Below, in pieces: positions 1 to 9,209 of a DNA stretch of 63,126 nucleotides. The stretch is taken from NCBI RefSeq assembly GCF_002724055.1, contig NZ_BDQY01000020.1, positions 1 through 63,126 of the forward strand. The letters are read 5' to 3'. Numbering within the stretch: the stretch's first letter is position 1; each line of letters starts with the position of its first letter. Made by a program: the position numbers and the translations under genes. The notes beneath the pieces are model-generated. The model saw nothing but the letters and a program-made list of their open reading frames with translations. It was not told where the DNA came from and made no database searches. Origin of the DNA: Tepidibacter mesophilus. GTDB lineage: Bacteria; Bacillota; Clostridia; Peptostreptococcales; Peptostreptococcaceae.

Positions 1-170
1 AAATGTTAGCTACTTTTGATTAATCTTTTACTATGAAACTTAGGTTGTATCGTTTAAATATCCGTTAAGAAACTTCGTTGTTTGACCGTAAGGGAGTTTA
101 AGAAGTTTTAGGATATTTAATAAGATATAATCTGTAGTTTTATTAAAAGATTAATTAAGTAGCGGTATTT
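1..170. repeat. Long imperfect palindrome (about 165 bp)
   Basis: Positions 9-40 are near-complementary to about 133-163 (GCTACTT and GATTAATCTTTTA pair with their reverse complements). A second inner pair is AAATATCC (about 56-63) with GGATATTT (111-118), and an innermost pair is AAACTTC (69-75) with GAAGTTT (102-108 region). It would fold into one rod-like hairpin, as RNA or cruciform. I see no reading frame in it. It could be a small non-coding RNA, a MITE-like element or the end of a mobile element; the left edge may lie outside the window. Confidence 0.5.
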
Positions 171-264
171 CAATTATCTTCATTTTCGCTTAAACACCTT
201 TTTTAAGAAATTAAGCCCTAACTAGTACAATAAATCAACTTATCATTTATGATTATGGACAAAA

Positions 265-298
265 AAGAGATGTTAATTACTTGAAATTAACATCTCTT
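265..298 (-). terminator. Rho-independent terminator after apeA
   Basis: Perfect 14-bp stem (AAGAGATGTTAATT) with a 6-nt loop. On the minus strand it is followed by a run of T. It lies downstream of the apeA stop. Confidence 0.75.
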
Positions 299-311
299 TG
301 TCAACAGTCTG

Positions 312-338
312 GGCACTCATTTTAATGAGTGCCATTTT
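312..338 (+). terminator. Hairpin with plus-strand T-run
   Basis: GGCACTCATT pairs perfectly with AATGAGTGCC, followed on the plus strand by ATTTTTA. It would end a plus-strand transcript coming from the palindromic element at the left edge, which supports that element being transcribed rightward. Confidence 0.5.
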
Positions 339-380
339 TAACTTGATTACTAAATTCAGTTATCAACTATATTTCAAAAA

Positions 381-1763
381 CTACTTTAAGAATCCTCTAT
401 AAGCCTTGAAAGTTTCATAGCAATCTACTTTACTTGCAAGTTCCATAGGTGCATGCATGCTTAAAAGAGCAACTCCGCAATCTACAACTTCTGCTCCGTA
501 ATTAGCTAGTATGTAGGCTATAGTTCCACCTCCACCTTGGTCTACCTTTCCAAGTTCTCCTACTTGCCATGTAACATCATTTCCATCAAAAGTATTTCTT
601 ATTTCAGATAAGAATTCTGCATTTGCATCATTACAACCAGATTTTCCTCTAGCTCCTGTATATTTAGCCACAACTACACCATGACCTATAAATGCTGCAT
701 TTCTCTTATCGACAACATCAGGGAAGTTTGGATCAAAACCACAAGTAACATCTGCAGATAATACCTTCGAATTAGCCAATGCTCTTCTTAATTTTAAATC
801 ATTATAATCTCCTTGAGCATTTATAATTTCTCCAACTACATTTTCAAAGAATCTAGATTGCATTCCTGTATTACCCATAGAACCAACCTCTTCTTTATCT
901 ACAAACAATCCAACAGCTGTATAATCAGGATTTTCAACTTCGAAAATACCTCTAAGCCCTGCGAATGTACAAACTCTATCATCATGTCCATAAGCTGCTA
1001 TCATAGATCTATCAAGACCTACATCCCTTGACTTTCCAGCCGGAACTATTTCAATTTCAGCAGTTAAGAAATCTTCTTCCGTCATATTGTATTTCTCATT
1101 TAATAATTTTAATACATTCTTCTTAACAGCATCCTTTTCTTCATCTTTTAAAGGTATATGTCCTATTAAAACATTAAGCCCCTCACCCGTAATACCTTCA
1201 GCAAGTTTTTTACTCATTTGATCCTTAGCTAAATGTATTAAAAGATCACTTATGTATACTACAGGATCATTTTCATCATCACCAATGTTAACATCAACCT
1301 TATTTCCGTCCTTAGTATAAACAACACCATGCATACTTAAAGGAATAGATGTCCATTGGTACTTTTTGATTCCTCCATAGTAATGAGTCTTTAAGAGAGC
1401 TAAATTGCCATCTTCATAAAGTGGAAATGGTTTTAAATCTAGCCTTGGCGAATCTATATGAGATCCAACTATCTTCATACCCTTTTCTATTTCATTTTGT
1501 CCTATTACAAATAATGCTACACCTTTACCCTTGTTATTTGCATATATCTTAGCGCCTGCTTTAACATCATTAGATTTTAAAGCTTCTTCTAACGAAATAT
1601 ATCCTTGTTCTCTTGCCTTCTCAATTATATAATCTACACATCTTCTTTCAGTCTTTCCATTATCTAAAAAGTCCATATAATCTTTAGAGTAAGACATTAC
1701 AGCTTCCATATCCCCATCTTTTAAATTTTTCCATGCATTTTTAAATTCATGAGTTAAATTCAT
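381..1763 (-). CDS. apeA: M18 family aminopeptidase
   Basis: Cytoplasmic zinc metallo-aminopeptidase that removes N-terminal residues from peptides. It spans the full length of the family (460 residues). The metal-binding and catalytic stretches are visible: GSHIDSPRLDLKP near residue 100, LFVDKEEVGSMGNTG near 290, and a C-terminal SMHAPMELAS with the last metal-ligand His. I chose the ATG at 1763 because GGAAGGTGG lies 5 nt upstream; an upstream in-frame GTG overlaps that ribosome site. It is a single gene with its own terminator. The length fits the ApeA branch better than the shorter ApeB branch. Confidence 0.92.
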   Translation of the reverse strand: MNLTHEFKNAWKNLKDGDMEAVMSYSKDYMDFLDNGKTERRCVDYIIEKAREQGYISLEEALKSNDVKAGAKIYANNKGKGVALFVIGQNEIEKGMKIVGSHIDSPRLDLKPFPLYEDGNLALLKTHYYGGIKKYQWTSIPLSMHGVVYTKDGNKVDVNIGDDENDPVVYISDLLIHLAKDQMSKKLAEGITGEGLNVLIGHIPLKDEEKDAVKKNVLKLLNEKYNMTEEDFLTAEIEIVPAGKSRDVGLDRSMIAAYGHDDRVCTFAGLRGIFEVENPDYTAVGLFVDKEEVGSMGNTGMQSRFFENVVGEIINAQGDYNDLKLRRALANSKVLSADVTCGFDPNFPDVVDKRNAAFIGHGVVVAKYTGARGKSGCNDANAEFLSEIRNTFDGNDVTWQVGELGKVDQGGGGTIAYILANYGAEVVDCGVALLSMHAPMELASKVDCYETFKAYRGFLK

Positions 1764-1905
1764 ATTTTCCACCTTCCATATAGTATAATTTTAACATATT
1801 ATTTTTATTATATCACATTTTGTAACTCATTTTTCAGAAATATCAATTTATCAAACTTCTATATACTTATTCTATATGTCTTTAGTTTTTCCTATTAATA
1901 AATAA

Positions 1906-1931
1906 AAAATCGCATCTATAGATACGATTTT
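1906..1931 (-). terminator. Terminator of the degSU-like operon
   Basis: AAATCG-ATCTATAGAT-CGATTT near-perfect palindrome that overlaps the stop codon of the response regulator, flanked by A/T runs. Confidence 0.6.
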
Positions 1932-2586
1932 ATAATTTTTTTATATTATTTTTATATGCAAATATAGCTGCTTGAGTTCTATCAGATACCTCAAGTTTTC
2001 TTAATATACTGGAAACATGATTTTTTACAGTTTTTTCACTTATATAAAGTTTTTCTGAAATTTCTTTATTGCTAAGACCATCCGCAATAAGAGACAATAC
2101 TTCATATTCTCTTTTAGTCAAACTATCTAATCCCTCTTTAACAGCATTTCTATCTTTTCTTTTGTTTATCTCTCTTAATAATTCTCCTGCAAGATTTGGA
2201 TGAACATAACTTCCACCATTATATACATTTATTATTGCAGCAACTAAACTTGATGATTCTGAATCTTTAAGCATATACCCATTAGCCCCAAGATTTAAAG
2301 TTTCTATAAGATACTCTCTTTCATCATATATAGTCAACATTATTACCTTACTAGATGAGTCCATGTCTTTCAATTTTCTTAAAGTCTCTATCCCATTCAT
2401 ATTAGGCATATTAATATCTAATAAAACTATGTCTATATCTTTCTTTCTATAATATTCCATAGCCTCATATCCATCGCAAGCTTTAGCTACAACCGTTATA
2501 TCATCCTCAAGCTCTAATATTTTTGCAAGACCTTCTCTCATAAGAGAGTGATCATCCACTATCATAACTTTTATATTATCCCTCAT
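1930..2586 (-). CDS. degU: NarL/DegU-type response regulator
   Basis: Transcription factor with an N-terminal receiver domain (about residues 5-120; phospho-acceptor Asp57 in VLLDINM, acidic pair DD11-12, Lys in YMLKDSE) and a C-terminal LuxR-type helix-turn-helix (LTKREYEVLSLIADGLSNKE, about 150-215). The second of two adjacent ATGs is taken as the start because its spacing from AGGAGG is better. It overlaps the end of the kinase gene by 11 bp, so the two are translationally coupled. The pair is DegS/DegU-like in domain order; whether it controls the DegU regulon known from Bacillus is not shown. Confidence 0.85.
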   Translation of the reverse strand: MRDNIKVMIVDDHSLMREGLAKILELEDDITVVAKACDGYEAMEYYRKKDIDIVLLDINMPNMNGIETLRKLKDMDSSSKVIMLTIYDEREYLIETLNLGANGYMLKDSESSSLVAAIINVYNGGSYVHPNLAGELLREINKRKDRNAVKEGLDSLTKREYEVLSLIADGLSNKEISEKLYISEKTVKNHVSSILRKLEVSDRTQAAIFAYKNNIKKL

Positions 2587-3715
2587 CATTTACCTCCTTA
2601 TTAGGAAAAGCAAATATAACCTTAGTTCCTTCCCCTATTTTACTGTCTATTTTTAATTGACCATCTAGTAAAGACGCTCTTTCTCTCATAAACCCTATTC
2701 CTAATGATCCTTTTATAATATTATCACAATCTACATTAAATCCTATTCCATCATCTAAAACAACACCAGCTACTCTTTTTTTATTTATATCTAATTTAAT
2801 TCTAGCATTAGATGCTTTAGAGTGCTTACATATATTATTCAAAGATTCCTGTATAACTCTAAATGTAGTTATTCTAACCAAAGGATGCATTATTTTTGTA
2901 TCATTGAGTACAATCAAATCTATATTTATATCATTTTCATACTCTATGTCTGATATAGCTCTTTCTATTGTTGGTATCAAACCTAAATCATCTAATGAAG
3001 TTGGACTTAAATCATACATAATTCTTCTTAACTCTCTAAGTGTAGTCCTAAGAATTTTCTTCATATTTTTTATTTCTTCTCTAGATAATTCTATATCTTT
3101 ATCTAAAAGCTTATTCATTATTTCAGACTTTATTACTAAAGAAGCCATACTCTGTGCTGGACCATCGTGAATGTCTCTAACTATTCTTCTTCTTTCTTCT
3201 TCTTGTGATTTTATTATCTTCATTCCGATCTCAGCTTTAGCTTCCAACGAGGTCATCTTCTGAGATACATTTTGTAAATCTCCCATTAAAAAATCAACAA
3301 CCGACTTCATCTTAGACATATATAGTTCGCCTTTTTCTAATATGTCATTCATCTTCTTAAGTCTTATCTCAAGATCATTTCTACTTTTTATTATGTTTTT
3401 TTCTTCTTCTCTTTTCAATGTCAGTTTTACCTGTATACTCTTAGCATCTTCATAAGCCTGTTTTATTCTCTCTTCTGTCTGATTGTGGAAATTCTTACTT
3501 ATAAAAGCTAGTTTTTCTTTACTCTTTTTCTCCTCTTTTTCTAAGTATTCAACCTCATCTATTAAAAACTTAACTCTAATCCTGAAGTTTTCTAACTCTA
3601 CTCTCATTTTTTCACATTCATTATGTACACTTTCATACATAGATAGAACTTCATCTTGACTATTCTTTATAGTGTCTATCACTTTATCGAATATTTCATT
3701 AAAATTGATGAACAT
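2576..3715 (-). CDS. degS: DegS-type cytoplasmic sensor histidine kinase
   Basis: Histidine kinase without membrane segments. Residues 1-170 are a long coiled coil of the DegS type. A HisKA_3 dimerization domain follows with the phospho-acceptor His183 (IVRDIHDGPAQS), then a HATPase domain with VLDDGIGFN and GSLGIGFMRERA. It partners the response regulator that overlaps its 3' end. The start is uncertain: ATG at 3715 has GGAG 5 nt upstream, while an in-frame GTG at 3730 has GAGG 9 nt upstream. A possible sigma-A promoter (TTGACT, 17 bp, TAATAG) lies upstream. Confidence 0.85.
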   Translation of the reverse strand: MFINFNEIFDKVIDTIKNSQDEVLSMYESVHNECEKMRVELENFRIRVKFLIDEVEYLEKEEKKSKEKLAFISKNFHNQTEERIKQAYEDAKSIQVKLTLKREEEKNIIKSRNDLEIRLKKMNDILEKGELYMSKMKSVVDFLMGDLQNVSQKMTSLEAKAEIGMKIIKSQEEERRRIVRDIHDGPAQSMASLVIKSEIMNKLLDKDIELSREEIKNMKKILRTTLRELRRIMYDLSPTSLDDLGLIPTIERAISDIEYENDINIDLIVLNDTKIMHPLVRITTFRVIQESLNNICKHSKASNARIKLDINKKRVAGVVLDDGIGFNVDCDNIIKGSLGIGFMRERASLLDGQLKIDSKIGEGTKVIFAFPNKEVNDEG

Positions 3716-3860
3716 ATCTTCTCCATTCACAATAACTTACCTCTTTTTTTCATTTTTCGACAGCCTATTACATTATACTATATTTTTAGTCAATATAACA
3801 CCTATTCAGCTCATATTCATATAAATTTTGCCATATTTATCATTTTCGATATCTACAAAA

Positions 3861-3891
3861 AATAAAAGATTACCATGTGGCAATCTTTATT
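3861..3891 (-). terminator. Terminator after cheW
   Basis: AATAA-AGATT-CCA hairpin with tight loop, immediately after the cheW stop, followed on the minus strand by T-rich sequence. Confidence 0.6.
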
Positions 3892-3897
3892 TATAAT

Positions 3898-4356
3898 CTA
3901 AAATTCAATAGTACTCATACTATTTTTTTCATTTTCATCAAGAATCTCTTCAAGATTTAATATTATTATCATTCTTGAATCAACTTTTCCAATACCTTCA
4001 ATATATACTCTATCAAATCCTGCTACTATTTCTGGAGCCGGTTCTATATCCGTATCTTCCATAGATATCACCTGAGAAGCATCATCTACTAAAAAACCAA
4101 GCATTTTACCATTTATATTAGCTACAATTATTCTAGATACTTCACAAGATTCTATTTCTTCTGATAAGCCGAATCTCTTTTTTAAATTTATTATAGGAGT
4201 TACATCTCCCCTTATGTTTATAATTCCGTCTACAAAGTCAGGAGTATTTGGAACTTTAACAATTTCTTTAACCTCGCTGACTTCCTTAACCTTCATTATG
4301 TCTACTCCATACTCTTCATCGTTAAGCTTAAAAATAACATATTTCTTTTCAGCCAT
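3898..4356 (-). CDS. cheW: Chemotaxis coupling protein CheW
   Basis: Single CheW SH3-like domain (152 residues) that couples chemoreceptors to the CheA kinase. The family signature is clear: IMKVKEVSEV near residue 20 and FVDGIINIRGDVTPIINL near 45-65. The start at 4356 (MAEKKY) is preferred because AGGGGG precedes it by 6 nt; an ATG two codons earlier abuts the ribosome site. No other chemotaxis gene is in the window, so it is an isolated cheW. The DUF896 gene lies 20 bp upstream on the same strand. Confidence 0.92.
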   Translation of the reverse strand: MAEKKYVIFKLNDEEYGVDIMKVKEVSEVKEIVKVPNTPDFVDGIINIRGDVTPIINLKKRFGLSEEIESCEVSRIIVANINGKMLGFLVDDASQVISMEDTDIEPAPEIVAGFDRVYIEGIGKVDSRMIIILNLEEILDENEKNSMSTIEF

Positions 4357-4376
4357 AAACATCCCCCTCTATTATA

Positions 4377-4547
4377 TTAATCTACAACTTCTATACACTC
4401 TAACTTTTCTCTAAAATCTTTTCTGAAATTTTCTATATATTCTTTTCTTAAATCTTGTTGCTCTTTTTTTTCTTTTTCATTTAAACCGTCTGATTTAGCT
4501 TTTTTTGCTAAATAATTTATTCTATCAATCTTTTCTTTACATAACAT
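4377..4547 (-). CDS. DUF896 (YnzC-like) microprotein
   Basis: A 56-residue protein starting MLCKEKIDRINYLAKKAKS and continuing GLNEKEKKEQQDLRKEY, which matches the short two-helix DUF896 family (YnzC of Bacillus) along its length. Ribosome site AAGAGGTG 8 nt upstream of ATG. The family role is not established; some members are reported as SOS-associated or stress-linked. It may be cotranscribed with cheW. Confidence 0.85.
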   Translation of the reverse strand: MLCKEKIDRINYLAKKAKSDGLNEKEKKEQQDLRKEYIENFRKDFREKLECIEVVD

Positions 4548-4565
4548 ATAAACACCTCTTTCTTA

Positions 4566-5990
4566 CTAAAAGAATATTTTATTATTTTTAAAATCAATAT
4601 TATTTTTATATTTCAATAAAAAATCATCTAAATTTTTATCTATTATATCTATTCCCTTTTCTATTTGTTCACAATTGGTAGATGCTATATTAATCCTAAA
4701 AAAACTATCTTCTATGGGATTATCAAAAAAATAATTTCCAGGCATAATAGAAACTCCATATGGTATCAAATAGTTTTTAAAATCAATTGAAGAGTATCCT
4801 TTTGGAAGAGACATAAAAAAGTTTATACCTCCTGTTGGCTTATTAAATTCTAATCTAGAAGATAACTTAGTCTCTACTAAATTAATCATACTATCAAACC
4901 TTATTTTATATGTTTGTTCTATATTTTTCAAATGATTTTTGAAATCATAATACTTCATATAATAGTACAGTGATTTCTGAACCAAGCTCGATGTAACTAT
5001 ATCACTTGAATATTTAGCCCATATTACCTTGTTCAAAATTCCTATAGGTATATCCATAAAACCGATTCTAAGACCTGGCATTAGTATTTTCGAAAAACTC
5101 TTAATATATATAACCCTATTATAATCGTCATACGATCTTAATGTATTGTTATCTTCTGAATAAAATTTAAAATCACTTAAAAAATCATCCTCTAATATAT
5201 AAAAATCATATTCATTTGCAAGTTCTAAAAGTTTTTTCTTTTTCTGCTTAGAATATGATATTCCCGTTGGATTTTGATAATTTGGCATAACATATAATAA
5301 CCTGGGTCTTATTTTTTCTAATTTCAACTTTAGAATACCAATATCAATTCCATCATCCAATAATGGAATTTGCATTACTTTTGCACCCTTGTTTTTAAAT
5401 ATTTCTAAAGCTCCACTGTACGTAGGCTCCTCGCAAAATATAACATCACCATAGTTAATGAGTGTTTTACAAATAATATCTATCCCTTGCTGTGCTCCAG
5501 ATATTATTTGTATTGTAGATGAATCTGTATATATATTTAAACCTTTTAAATAATCGCATATCGAATTTCTAAGATTTAAATACCCAAGACCTTCATCATA
5601 TTCAAATAAAGATGGACCTTCATTTTGAAGAGCCATATTTATAGCTTTTTTAAAATTATCAACAGGAAATATGTCTGTAGATGGGTTACCAACATCAAAT
5701 CCTATAATTTTATCATCTACAATTGAAGATGTTTGATTATAATTTTTAATCTCTGTTGCATAACTTCCACTTCCTACTATTTTATATATATATCCTTCAT
5801 TTTCTAATAGTTCATATGCTTTTACTACAGTAGACGTATTAATACCTAATAAATCTGAGATTTTCCTTATAGGTGGTAATTTTTCATTTTTTACTATTTT
5901 TTCACTCTCTATCATGTTTTTAATATTCCTATATATTTGAACATATTTTGGAATATTATTTATAATCATGTCGAACTTGTATTTTTCCAT
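4566..5990 (-). CDS. MocR-type GntR/aminotransferase regulator
   Basis: Fusion of an N-terminal GntR winged helix (about residues 15-80, KLPPIRKISDLLGINTSTV) and a fold-type I PLP aminotransferase domain (about 95-460). The PLP-binding residues are present: YQNPTG at 238-243, ED267-268, and Lys301 in SFSK. Proteins of this kind (GabR, PdxR) are PLP-responsive transcription factors rather than metabolic enzymes. The ATG at 5990 is chosen since GGTG lies 7 nt upstream; an upstream TTG contains that site. No neighbouring pathway identifies the target. The divergent side holds about 260 bp with no clear gene. Confidence 0.85.
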   Translation of the reverse strand: MEKYKFDMIINNIPKYVQIYRNIKNMIESEKIVKNEKLPPIRKISDLLGINTSTVVKAYELLENEGYIYKIVGSGSYATEIKNYNQTSSIVDDKIIGFDVGNPSTDIFPVDNFKKAINMALQNEGPSLFEYDEGLGYLNLRNSICDYLKGLNIYTDSSTIQIISGAQQGIDIICKTLINYGDVIFCEEPTYSGALEIFKNKGAKVMQIPLLDDGIDIGILKLKLEKIRPRLLYVMPNYQNPTGISYSKQKKKKLLELANEYDFYILEDDFLSDFKFYSEDNNTLRSYDDYNRVIYIKSFSKILMPGLRIGFMDIPIGILNKVIWAKYSSDIVTSSLVQKSLYYYMKYYDFKNHLKNIEQTYKIRFDSMINLVETKLSSRLEFNKPTGGINFFMSLPKGYSSIDFKNYLIPYGVSIMPGNYFFDNPIEDSFFRINIASTNCEQIEKGIDIIDKNLDDFLLKYKNNIDFKNNKIFF

Positions 5991-6255
5991 ATATATCACC
6001 AATTTTATTATAACAAAAATTATTATATATGAATACTATAATTATGTGTGGCAAATTTTGAAGGCATGCATATATTACTATCATATACACTAACTAATTT
6101 AATAATATCAAAAAGTGTGTTGAATTACTTTTAATATTATTTATACTTTTTCATATTTAATTTACCAACCTAGCTATAAATATAGTATGGTTTGCCTTTA
6201 ACAGCAGACTCCACAAGCATATTTATTAAGTTTATCTACTACTACAAAAAACATA

Positions 6256-6501
6256 TTATACTTTAACTGGCTTTGTAAGAGACTTAATTATATTACAATC
6301 GGCATCTATTTCACTCATATTATTTTTATTATACATTCCTACTAAATAAGCTAAAACTAGACCATCACAAAAAAGTAAAACAAGTACAATTTGATGCACA
6401 TACACAGTTTTTTCTTTAAAGTGCGAGTTAGAAAATAAACACTTTTTAATTGTATTTACAACCTTTGACCAAGGCTTAGTTTTTTTATGAAATAGTGTCA
6501 T
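6256..6501 (-). CDS. Small membrane protein, doubtful gene
   Basis: An 81-residue frame with a basic N-terminus and one hydrophobic stretch (QIVLVLLFCDGLVLAYLVG, about 42-60). I see no convincing Shine-Dalgarno site before the ATG, unlike nearly every other gene here, and no recognizable family. It may be a decayed or chance frame. Confidence 0.3.
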   Translation of the reverse strand: MTLFHKKTKPWSKVVNTIKKCLFSNSHFKEKTVYVHQIVLVLLFCDGLVLAYLVGMYNKNNMSEIDADCNIIKSLTKPVKV

Positions 6502-6831
6502 AACTAATTACATACATAGGTTTCCATTTTTGATTTAATTTAGATTAAATTAAATCTATTGATTTTACTATTTTTTTCATATGAATCATCTGTGATTTTA
6601 TAGGATATAAATCAAATTTTAATTCATTTAGTATAATTAAGACCAAAAACAGTTATACATATCTCCTTGCATCTTTTGTGTATGACTTTAATTATAATTT
6701 TGATAAGAGGATATTTTAAATATAAACAGTATGATTAAAGTTACTGGTAATTGTAATTAAATACTAATTAATAGCATACTTTTTATGTCATAATCTAATA
6801 TTAGCATTAATGAAATATTAAAAAATAAAAA
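6502..6831. other. Intergenic region without a recognizable gene
   Basis: AT-rich stretch of about 330 bp between the doubtful small frame and the terminator of the CsxC-like gene. Only short frames without ribosome sites and no convincing structured RNA were seen. Confidence 0.5.
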
Positions 6832-6863
6832 AGGGGTACTTTTCATAAGAAAAGCTAACCCCT
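6832..6863 (-). terminator. Terminator after the CsxC-like gene
   Basis: AGGGG and CTTTTC arms around a TTAT loop, followed on the minus strand by TTTTTTATTTTT. Confidence 0.8.
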
Positions 6864-6939
6864 AGATAAAATTATACTATTTTTTACTTTTAAATCCACA
6901 TTTAAATATGGAATTTATAAACATTTAATTATATATCTT

Positions 6940-7671
6940 CTATGGTGCTGGAATACGAACTTGGCGATCTTGTAATAATTTAAGTGTTATATATATAACC
7001 ATTTTTTCTTCTATCTTGCAAAATTCTTTTTCTTCAAACGGAACTGTTCCACATTGTGGTTTATGACGCCCTATATATTCATCAAATTCTACTATTCTCG
7101 TTCTTATTAATTGGCAATAAGGTAAATTATTTAAATATTCAGAACTTTCTTGGTTGTATTCTGATAAATCTCCTGACAAAAGCTTATCTTTTTCTGCAAA
7201 ATTATTTGGTAAATTATCTATTTTATGATATTCGAATTCCTCTAATTCACTAAATAGTACTGGTGCAGGTTCTATTCCATTAAATTCTACTTGTGTAGTA
7301 CATTGGAAAGGTACATCTACTGTACAGTGCTTAATATCTCCACATATCCCTTCACTGTTTGAACAATTTCTAGTTGAATAATCAATATTCTTTCTAACAA
7401 AACCTTTTATAAATAATACATTTGTATTTTGAAGTAACATACATTGAGTTATTTTAACCTTTTTCTTGATATCTTTTATTTCTATTGCTTTTTCTGGAAG
7501 TTCTATATCAGACATAGCATTTATTTGTACTGTAAGTTCTGCTAAAATAACAGGAACCTTTGCAACTACATCTACTATAGGTGTTATTTCTGAAGGTATA
7601 TTTGAACAACTTTCAACAGTTCCCCCGCAAACATCTACACAATATACATCTTTGCATTTATTTTTTTCCAT
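6940..7671 (-). CDS. CsxC-like spore surface protein
   Basis: A 243-residue protein resembling the clostridial CsxC/exosporium type (related to SPOCS-like modules). The core runs VPVILAELTVQINAMSD, then KVKITQCMLLQNTNVLFIKG, FVRKNIDYST and DIKHCTVDVPFQC. About ten cysteines suggest disulphide or metal cross-linking in the coat. It is a paralogue of the next gene upstream, with the TQCMLLQ, VRKNI and CGDIKHCTVDVPF blocks shared. Ribosome site AGGGGG. The family name rests on recalled sequence resemblance; the exosporium location is inferred. Confidence 0.65.
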   Translation of the reverse strand: MEKNKCKDVYCVDVCGGTVESCSNIPSEITPIVDVVAKVPVILAELTVQINAMSDIELPEKAIEIKDIKKKVKITQCMLLQNTNVLFIKGFVRKNIDYSTRNCSNSEGICGDIKHCTVDVPFQCTTQVEFNGIEPAPVLFSELEEFEYHKIDNLPNNFAEKDKLLSGDLSEYNQESSEYLNNLPYCQLIRTRIVEFDEYIGRHKPQCGTVPFEEKEFCKIEEKMVIYITLKLLQDRQVRIPAP

Positions 7672-7742
7672 CTATTAATTTCCCCCTATTTTTTATTATT
7701 TTATGAGGATTTCTTTTTCCTCAATACATAATATTAAGATTT

Positions 7743-8699
7743 CTAATTTATGTGATTATAATCGTTAAGAGGTATCAATACATCTCTTTCTTGTAAAATC
7801 TCTAATATAATATATACAACCATCTTTTCTTCCATTTTTTCAAATGAAATTTCATTTTTTCTTCTATATCGATTTATATATTCATCAATATTTACAACTC
7901 TTGCGCTTATCAAATTGCAATAAGATAGTCTGTTAAAACACTCTATGTTTTCTTGATTATATTTATATGAATAACTTGATATAAGACCGTCATTTTCAGT
8001 AAACGCGTTAGATATATCAGATACTTTGTGATATTCAAATTCATCCTTAATATTATAAATTATTTTTTTTGGTTCTATACCATTAAATTCTATAGAAGTA
8101 TTACATTTAAAAGGTACATCTACTGTACAATGCTTAATGTCTCCGCATCCTCCTTCTTCATTTGAACAACATATAGTTGTATACTCTATATTTTTTCTAA
8201 CATAACCACTTATAAATAACACGTTCGTTGTTTGAAGTAGCATGCACTGTGTTATCTTAATATTATTATCTATATTATTTATTTCCGCAGCATCATGTGG
8301 AAATTTAGTATCTGACATGATATTTATCTGCAATTCAAGTTGTGCTAGAACTACTGGCACTAAAGATATTGAGCCTTCTATTACATCTGTTTTTTCGTTT
8401 TTATACGGTTCTACATATGCTACACAAGATTCTACTCTTACGCAATTATTTTTATTTATTTTTATATCTATATAATCATAATTTGTCTCATCTTCTTTAT
8501 CAACCGTTTCTTCAATATACTCATTTTGCATTTGTTCATTCTCTATATTATTATTATTTCTATTTAACTTTTCCTCCTCTTGTTTTTCTCCCTTTTCTAC
8601 TTTTTCTTCAACATCATCATTATGTTCTTTATATTTATTTTGATATTCCTCAATATAATAGTCTAGTGAGTCTTTTCTATTTTTTGTATAAACTAACAT
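7743..8699 (-). CDS. CsxC-like spore surface protein with charged N-terminal extension
   Basis: Paralogue of the gene downstream. Residues about 100-318 carry the same core (VPVVLAQLELQINIMSD, ITQCMLLQTTNVLFISG, CGDIKHCTVDVPFKC). Residues 1-100 are an added, highly charged, Glu/Lys/Asn-rich and probably disordered tail. GGGGG lies 11 nt before the ATG. The two genes are 71 bp apart on the same strand, so duplication and partial divergence is likely. A sigma-K-like promoter lies upstream. Function is not known beyond likely coat or exosporium structure. Confidence 0.6.
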   Translation of the reverse strand: MLVYTKNRKDSLDYYIEEYQNKYKEHNDDVEEKVEKGEKQEEEKLNRNNNNIENEQMQNEYIEETVDKEDETNYDYIDIKINKNNCVRVESCVAYVEPYKNEKTDVIEGSISLVPVVLAQLELQINIMSDTKFPHDAAEINNIDNNIKITQCMLLQTTNVLFISGYVRKNIEYTTICCSNEEGGCGDIKHCTVDVPFKCNTSIEFNGIEPKKIIYNIKDEFEYHKVSDISNAFTENDGLISSYSYKYNQENIECFNRLSYCNLISARVVNIDEYINRYRRKNEISFEKMEEKMVVYIILEILQERDVLIPLNDYNHIN

Positions 8700-8744
8700 A
8701 ATCCGAGAAACCCCCTTTCATGAAGATTGAAAAACATACTAATA

Positions 8745-8773
8745 TATTATATGTTTTTCAATCTTATTAAGTG
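8745..8773 (-). promoter_or_regulatory. Sigma-K-like promoter for the CsxC-like gene
   Basis: CACT (8770-8773), 16 bp, CATATAATA (8745-8753) on the minus strand, with a predicted start about 40 nt before the ATG. The -10 box lies in one arm of a 14-bp inverted repeat (8725-8763, GATTGAAAAACATA), which could be an operator or a terminator. The assignment is by consensus only. Confidence 0.5.
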
Positions 8774-9112
8774 AAGTTTTTGCCATATAACTGATACCAT
8801 AAATTATTATATATTAGAAAAAATTCACACAATATATGAGTAAAGCATGCTAACTCTCTCCAATAAAGTTTTTTATGTAAAATTAAGAAATAAACATATA
8901 AAACATTACAAGATAAAAGACAAAAAATATATTAATGATTTAATAAATGATTATATATTTAGATATTGTAATCATAAATAACAACATGGTTCAAATAATA
9001 GATTAACGATATTTGAAAAGAGATGTTTATAAAAAATCGAATACGCATTCTAAAATACATACCCTTATGTTTTTAACAATGTCATATGCTCAGTTCTATA
9101 ATATCAAAATAA
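8774..9112. other. Intergenic region without a recognizable gene
   Basis: About 340 bp, very AT-rich. I found no supported frame, RNA or repeat between the CsxC-like promoter and the terminator at 9113. Confidence 0.5.
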
Positions 9113-9149
9113 AAGGACGGAATCCTTTAGAATATAGGATTCCGTCCTT
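9113..9149 (-). terminator. Strong terminator after the small Cys-rich gene
   Basis: Perfect 14-bp stem (AAGGACGGAATCCT) with a 9-nt loop; the minus strand continues with TTTTATTTTG. Confidence 0.85.
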
Positions 9150-9209
9150 AGATGCATATTAAATTTATATACCTAACTTTTAGTAGTTAGTTTATAAGAG
9201 TTACTTTAT

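Noticed and set aside
8342-8701. Plus-strand 119-residue Tyr/Leu-rich frame
   Set aside because: Antisense to the charged N-terminal tail of the CsxC-like gene; low-complexity codons create it.
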